This document shows positions 63,949-64,000 of a stretch of 64,000 nucleotides of DNA, piece by piece. The stretch is from positions 27,462-91,461 of the forward strand of contig CANTEW010000005.1 in the NCBI GenBank assembly GCA_947652925.1. The letters are read 5' to 3'. The stretch is from an uncultured Lachnospiraceae bacterium. Lineage in GTDB: Bacteria > Bacillota > Clostridia > Lachnospirales > Lachnospiraceae. A program made the translations under genes and the position numbers. Below the pieces are notes generated by a model. It was not told the DNA's origin and ran no database searches. It saw only the letters and a list, made by a program, of their open reading frames with translations. Position 1 is the first letter of the stretch; every line of letters begins with the position of its first letter.

Positions 63949-64000
63949 GGCTCCATGGTCAAGTGGTTAAGACACCGCCCTTTCACGGCGGTAACAGGGG
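63949..64000 (+). tRNA. tRNA-Glu (anticodon TTC), cut by window end
   Basis: Begins GGCTCCA (acceptor 5' strand), D arm GTC/GAC, anticodon stem CCGCC/GGCGG with loop CTTTCAC (anticodon TTC, 63982-63984), then the start of the T arm. The 3' part lies outside the window. Confidence 0.9.

Overview
The window looks like chromosomal DNA of a Gram-positive, low-to-mid GC, spore-forming anaerobic acetogen, most likely a Lachnospiraceae-type Clostridium (Blautia / Marvinbryantia / Hungatella neighbourhood; the genus cannot be fixed from sequence alone). The reasons are a complete carbonyl-branch Wood-Ljungdahl gene set, strong AGGAGG ribosome binding sites, GTG and TTG starts, clear sigma-A promoters, a spmB spore-maturation gene, a LysM/GH18 germination-type hydrolase, and DUF5688 and PucR-type proteins typical of gut Clostridia. 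No transposase, phage gene or CRISPR array was seen.

Layout. 31-12446 (minus strand) is one long CODH/ACS operon read from right to left: His-rich protein, cooT, cooC, acsA, second cooC, acsB, acsD, acsC, acsE, acsV, DUF3786. It has a near-consensus promoter at 12532-12560 and an 11-bp inverted repeat upstream. 12880-30487 is mostly housekeeping: aldo/keto reductase, gpsA-plsY-der-DUF512, a long-form PRPP synthetase, and the rplS-lepB-rbgA-GH18-rnhB-yraN-pgeF cluster. A repeat-bearing secreted protein, a large membrane protein and a LacI regulator follow. 30627-34035 holds a decayed AAA-ATPase/nuclease gene, the nickel-pincer gene larB and azlCD. 34255-39746 is sbcCD, with SbcC enlarged by three tandem repeats in each coiled-coil arm. 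40020-40868 is a highly structured non-coding element next to a truncated DUF5688 gene. 40949-44808 carries tRNA-Arg, an SH3 protein, rluF (apparently leaderless) and ligA.

44859-49417 holds a URO-D/methyltransferase-like gene, a divergent PucR-type regulator and a chemotaxis receptor; their promoters share an 11-mer. 49513-60637 (minus strand) is an apparent eight-gene operon headed by a sigma-A promoter, a cobalamin riboswitch and an intrinsic terminator. It encodes a solute-binding protein, two permeases, two ATPases (Nik/Dpp/Opp type), a second, type-I binding lipoprotein, a P1B metal ATPase with a His/Cys-rich N-terminus, and a MATE exporter. 60675-64000 has a stand-alone spmB, a Cdd1-like protein, a GNAT enzyme, a broken sensor-kinase gene behind an intact response regulator, and the start of tRNA-Glu.

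How it fits together. The strongest theme is nickel and cobalt/corrinoid economy. CODH/ACS needs Ni (A- and C-clusters) and a corrinoid protein (AcsCD, recharged by AcsE and reactivated by AcsV). The window also encodes Ni-insertion factors (two CooC, CooT, a His-rich protein), LarB, and a B12-sensing operon joining an ABC importer to a metal-pumping ATPase. The most interesting candidate system is that B12-riboswitch operon; its substrate is inferred, not shown.
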